64,000 nucleotides of DNA from PLanc-01 sp035342095. GTDB taxonomy: Bacteria > Planctomycetota > Phycisphaerae > Sedimentisphaerales > Anaerobacaceae. Of this stretch, positions 61,923-64,000 are shown piece by piece; position 1 is the first letter of the stretch, and each line of letters begins with the position of its first letter. A model generated the notes under the pieces. The model was not told the DNA's origin. It searched no databases and saw only the letters and a list, made by a program, of their open reading frames with translations. Both the position numbers and the translations under genes were made by a program. The stretch lies in the NCBI GenBank assembly GCA_035342095.1, contig DAOQWL010000023.1, forward strand, positions 1-64,000, given 5' to 3'.

Positions 61923-63227
61923 ATGAAACGCCGCTTTTCCTGGACAGGGGAATACGTCTCGTTCGTGTGGGGAATGTCGCTGGTTCTGCTGTACCTGGCT
62001 TCGGTCGTTGCGGCCGGGACCGACAAGCCGGCGACAAGGGAAGGAATGCGCCGGACGAAGCCCGCGAGCATGTCGCCCATCCAGCTCCCGACGCCGCAAA
62101 CCAGCAGCCAGGTCAGTTTCGAACAGGCGGTCATCGAGCAGCGTAAGGTGCAGATGCCCGGCGACCAGCGACTCGACCTGGCGAAGATCGGCCAGCTCGC
62201 CTGGGCCACCCAGGGGGCGACGGCTCCGTCCGTCAACATGACGTTGCCGCCGGCACAATCGCAAATCGCCGGCGAGCCCTCCATACGGGCCTACTTCATC
62301 CTGCCCGATGGGCTCTTCTCGTACGAGCCGATGAGCCATACGCTCCAGCCCATCACCGACAAGGACTGCCGGGCGACAGCCGCAGCGGCCATGCTCAGGC
62401 AGGCCGTCGTCCCGGTCGGCGGCTGCCAGATCATCCTGGCGGCCTCCACCCGCGATTTCTCCTCTCGCTATGGGACGCGGGCCCGGACCATCATGGCCTT
62501 GCAGACCGGCAAGATCGCACAGAACATCCAGCTTCAGGCCGCAACCCTGGGCTTGTCGCTCGTGAGCGTCGATGCCGTCGAAGCAGCCGATCTGCGCACC
62601 GTCACGCGGATTCCACGCGGGTTCGATCCGCTCTACGCGGCCATCATCGGCTACCCGGCCGGGCTGGCTCCGACCACCGCAGTGCAGCCGACTGTGACAA
62701 CCCAGTCGAGCGGAAGGGCACTCCTCGTCGTCCCGCCCATCGGTTTCCAGGATGAGGAGCTGTTTGCCACGAAACGCACGCTGGAACTTGCCGGCGTACA
62801 GACCGCCATTGCGAGCGCTCGCATGGGACCGCTGGCAGGCATGCTCGGCGGTGCGGCCCAAGCCAACATGCTCCTGAACCAGGCCAGCGTCGACAACTAC
62901 GACGTCGTGGTCTTCATCGGCGGCACAGGGGCCCTGGACTACCAGAACAATCCCACCGCCCAGAACCTCGCGCGTCAGGCATCGGTGCGAGGCAAGATCC
63001 TGGCCGCCATCGGCACGGCTCCAAGCATCCTGGCGACGGCCGGCGTCATGCGCGGCGTCCGGTCCACCGCATACCTTAGCGAACGCGAACGCATGGTCCG
63101 TGCCGGCGCCGTCTACACGGGCAACCCCGCGGAAAAGGACGGAAACATCATCACCGCCACCGGTCCGTTGGCTGTCAGCCTCTTCACACAGGCGATCATC
63201 GAGAGTCTCGGGCAGAGAACGCAGTAA
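61923..63227 (+). CDS. Exported nitroreductase-like (SagB-type) plus DJ-1/PfpI-like fusion protein
   Basis: 434 residues from ATG 61923, with GGAGGAT upstream; N-terminal signal or anchor (GEYVSFVWGMSLVLLYLASVVAAG). Residues about 80-245 resemble the flavin nitroreductase/SagB domain: LDLAKIGQLAWATQGATA, SIRAYFILPDGLFSYEPMSHTLQPI, GKIAQNIQLQAATLGLSLVSV, IPRGFDPLYAAIIGYPAG. Residues about 260-430 resemble DJ-1/PfpI: ALLVVPPIGFQDEELFATKRTLELAGVQTAIAS, YDVVVFIGGTGALDY. At the nucleophile elbow the sequence is LAAIGTAPSILATAGVM, so the usual Cys is absent. Enzymatic activity of the second half is doubtful; a binding role is possible. Confidence 0.75.
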   Translation: MKRRFSWTGEYVSFVWGMSLVLLYLASVVAAGTDKPATREGMRRTKPASMSPIQLPTPQTSSQVSFEQAVIEQRKVQMPGDQRLDLAKIGQLAWATQGATAPSVNMTLPPAQSQIAGEPSIRAYFILPDGLFSYEPMSHTLQPITDKDCRATAAAAMLRQAVVPVGGCQIILAASTRDFSSRYGTRARTIMALQTGKIAQNIQLQAATLGLSLVSVDAVEAADLRTVTRIPRGFDPLYAAIIGYPAGLAPTTAVQPTVTTQSSGRALLVVPPIGFQDEELFATKRTLELAGVQTAIASARMGPLAGMLGGAAQANMLLNQASVDNYDVVVFIGGTGALDYQNNPTAQNLARQASVRGKILAAIGTAPSILATAGVMRGVRSTAYLSERERMVRAGAVYTGNPAEKDGNIITATGPLAVSLFTQAIIESLGQRTQ

Positions 63228-63635
63228 ACTCTGTCGTCCGAGATTCCGCTGCCCACCCTCTCTCCCTCACCTGCTGGGAACAATCCACCGGCCCAGCGGT
63301 CTGCCCATTCGGCAGTCGCTGACGCTCCGCCGATCAGCCGGGCTGCCTGCCGGGTCTCGCCTTATGAGACGCTCCACCACCTGGCAGGACCTGCCTTTCC
63401 CCCCGCACGGACAGTCTCTTCGGTCTTTGGTCGCCGGCTCCCATGAGGTGCCCCCCCCAGCATTCGGGACGACAAGATGCACACGATGAATTGGACCCTG
63501 GCCCAAGAATGCCAGAACGCAGTTTCAATCGTATATTATAGATGGATGCCCCCGGGGCGGCGATCCGCCTCCGTTACCGAGCTCCGGCACGGTGCCTTAT
63601 AAGGGTGAAGGGCACTGTAAGGAAGGGTACCTCGC
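63228..63635. other. Intergenic region, no gene recognised
   Basis: 408 bp after the fusion protein gene. C/T-rich in its first 200 bp, with no clear intrinsic terminator. A short AT-rich stretch (TATATTATAG, 63532-63541) is the only promoter-like sequence. Open frames here show no protein-like composition. Confidence 0.45.
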
Positions 63636-63707
63636 ATGAACCTGGTTCTTGTCATCTTGCATCTGGCCGTGCTGGCCACGCTGGTTTTCGCCTACGGCCG
63701 GGAATAA
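63636..63707 (+). CDS. Possible 23-residue membrane micropeptide
   Basis: ATG 63636 follows AAGGAAGG at about 8-9 nt and encodes MNLVLVILHLAVLATLVFAY plus three residues (GRE), one hydrophobic helix with a charged end. The RBS is better than that of many genes here. A chance frame cannot be excluded. Confidence 0.35.
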   Translation: MNLVLVILHLAVLATLVFAYGRE

Positions 63708-63812
63708 TCCCCTGCAAATCGTCGCGAGCGGGGCGTTCCGCCTTCGGGGCGCTCTGCGGCATTCCGCTTGACACAACCCAGGACGAAAACACCACTTCGA
63801 AGCAACACAGGT

Positions 63813-64000
63813 CTACAAGATCTTCTCGACCACCACCTTCTGCCCATCCGCAAAATGCGCCGTATCGGCGTCCTGAGGACTGATGAGCATCTGCCCATCC
63901 GCCTTCGAATGGGCGGGTAAGCCCGCTCTGACGTGAACGGAGTGGAGGCCCCCGTACCACCAGCGAACATCGTCCGCGTACAGCAGGTCGCCCGGCTCGG
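63813..64000 (-). CDS. Partial gene: C-terminus of a molybdopterin-dinucleotide-binding oxidoreductase-like protein
   Basis: The frame is open from the right edge to TAG 63813-63815 and has no start codon inside the window. The last 62 residues read EPGDLLYADDVRWWYGGLHSVH, then VRAGLPAHSKADGQMLISPQDADTAHFADGQKVVVEKIL. The HSKADGQMLISPQDADTAHFADGQKV pattern is the terminal beta-barrel (Asp-Ala, then G-D/Q-x-V) of molybdopterin dinucleotide-binding domains, as in formate or formylmethanofuran dehydrogenase subunits. Subfamily cannot be told from this fragment. Confidence 0.6.
   Translation of the reverse strand, partial: EPGDLLYADDVRWWYGGLHSVHVRAGLPAHSKADGQMLISPQDADTAHFADGQKVVVEKIL

Overview
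The window is GC-rich (roughly 60-63 %) bacterial chromosome. The gene content points to a planctomycete, most likely of the Phycisphaerae/Sedimentisphaerales type: a Tat-exported Cys-type sulfatase, a DUF1080 lipoprotein, a PEP-CTERM protein with a thrombospondin-C-like domain, proteins ending in an H-X9-DG/DUF1559-like segment, several secreted carbohydrate-active proteins, TIGR03790 and a large fucose-polysaccharide locus. No rRNA, tRNA, CRISPR array, transposase or phage gene was seen. The taxonomic call is inference from gene content only.

Layout. 0.3-6.2 kb (minus): a P-type cation ATPase and a large secreted toroid-like protein, each carrying an in-frame palindromic insert. 6.4-9.4 kb: queG (plus), then an ECF sigma factor with a translationally coupled anti-sigma-like protein (minus). 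9.6-13.1 kb: a complete sugar ABC transporter (binding protein, double ATPase, permease). 13.3-26.8 kb: DUF1080 lipoprotein, Na/Pi cotransporter with PhoU domain, penicillin-acylase-family lipoprotein, sulfatase, an orphan secreted protein, thrC, a beta-helix/GH43-like enzyme and a PEP-CTERM protein. 27.1-28.8 kb (minus): amt-glnB behind a near-perfect sigma-54 promoter with two upstream 19-bp palindromic sites. 29.2-34.9 kb: dtd, an unknown conserved-looking protein, a cysteine synthase family enzyme and topA. 35.2-37.1 kb (minus): an exported ADP-ribosylglycohydrolase-like protein.

37.6-59.5 kb is an exopolysaccharide/O-antigen locus: SDR epimerase, bifunctional fucokinase/GDP-fucose pyrophosphorylase, DUF2723-like membrane protein, Wzx flippase, pyruvyltransferase paired with an F420-dehydrogenase-beta-like Fe-S protein, Wzy/ligase, four GT4 glycosyltransferases, WecB, a DegT aminotransferase and an initiating sugar-phosphate transferase. 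Together they would make nucleotide sugars (GDP-fucose, UDP-ManNAc, an amino sugar), build a lipid-linked repeat unit, modify it, flip it and polymerise it. KamA, TIGR03790 and a nitroreductase-like/PfpI-like fusion follow. The last 188 bases hold the 3' end of a molybdopterin-oxidoreductase-like gene on the minus strand.

The most striking property is the density and placement of palindromic repeats. One family (about 170 bp full length, 22-27 bp terminal inverted repeats, two internal hairpins) is inserted inside three unrelated protein-coding genes, always in the same orientation relative to the host gene and in the same reading frame, adding peptides that begin EKGxSGLYSSTK. This resembles in principle the Rickettsia palindromic elements, which also insert in frame. 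Other palindromic families also intrude into genes (sulfatase, queG) or supply start codons, stop codons and C-terminal tails (fkp, wzy-like gene, ABC ATPase, TIGR03790 gene), and three different families sit side by side at 52.9-53.4 kb. Other points of interest are the sigma-54/enhancer architecture of amt-glnB with a P-II protein lacking Tyr51, and -10 boxes placed exactly 7 nt before start codons, which suggests leaderless mRNAs.
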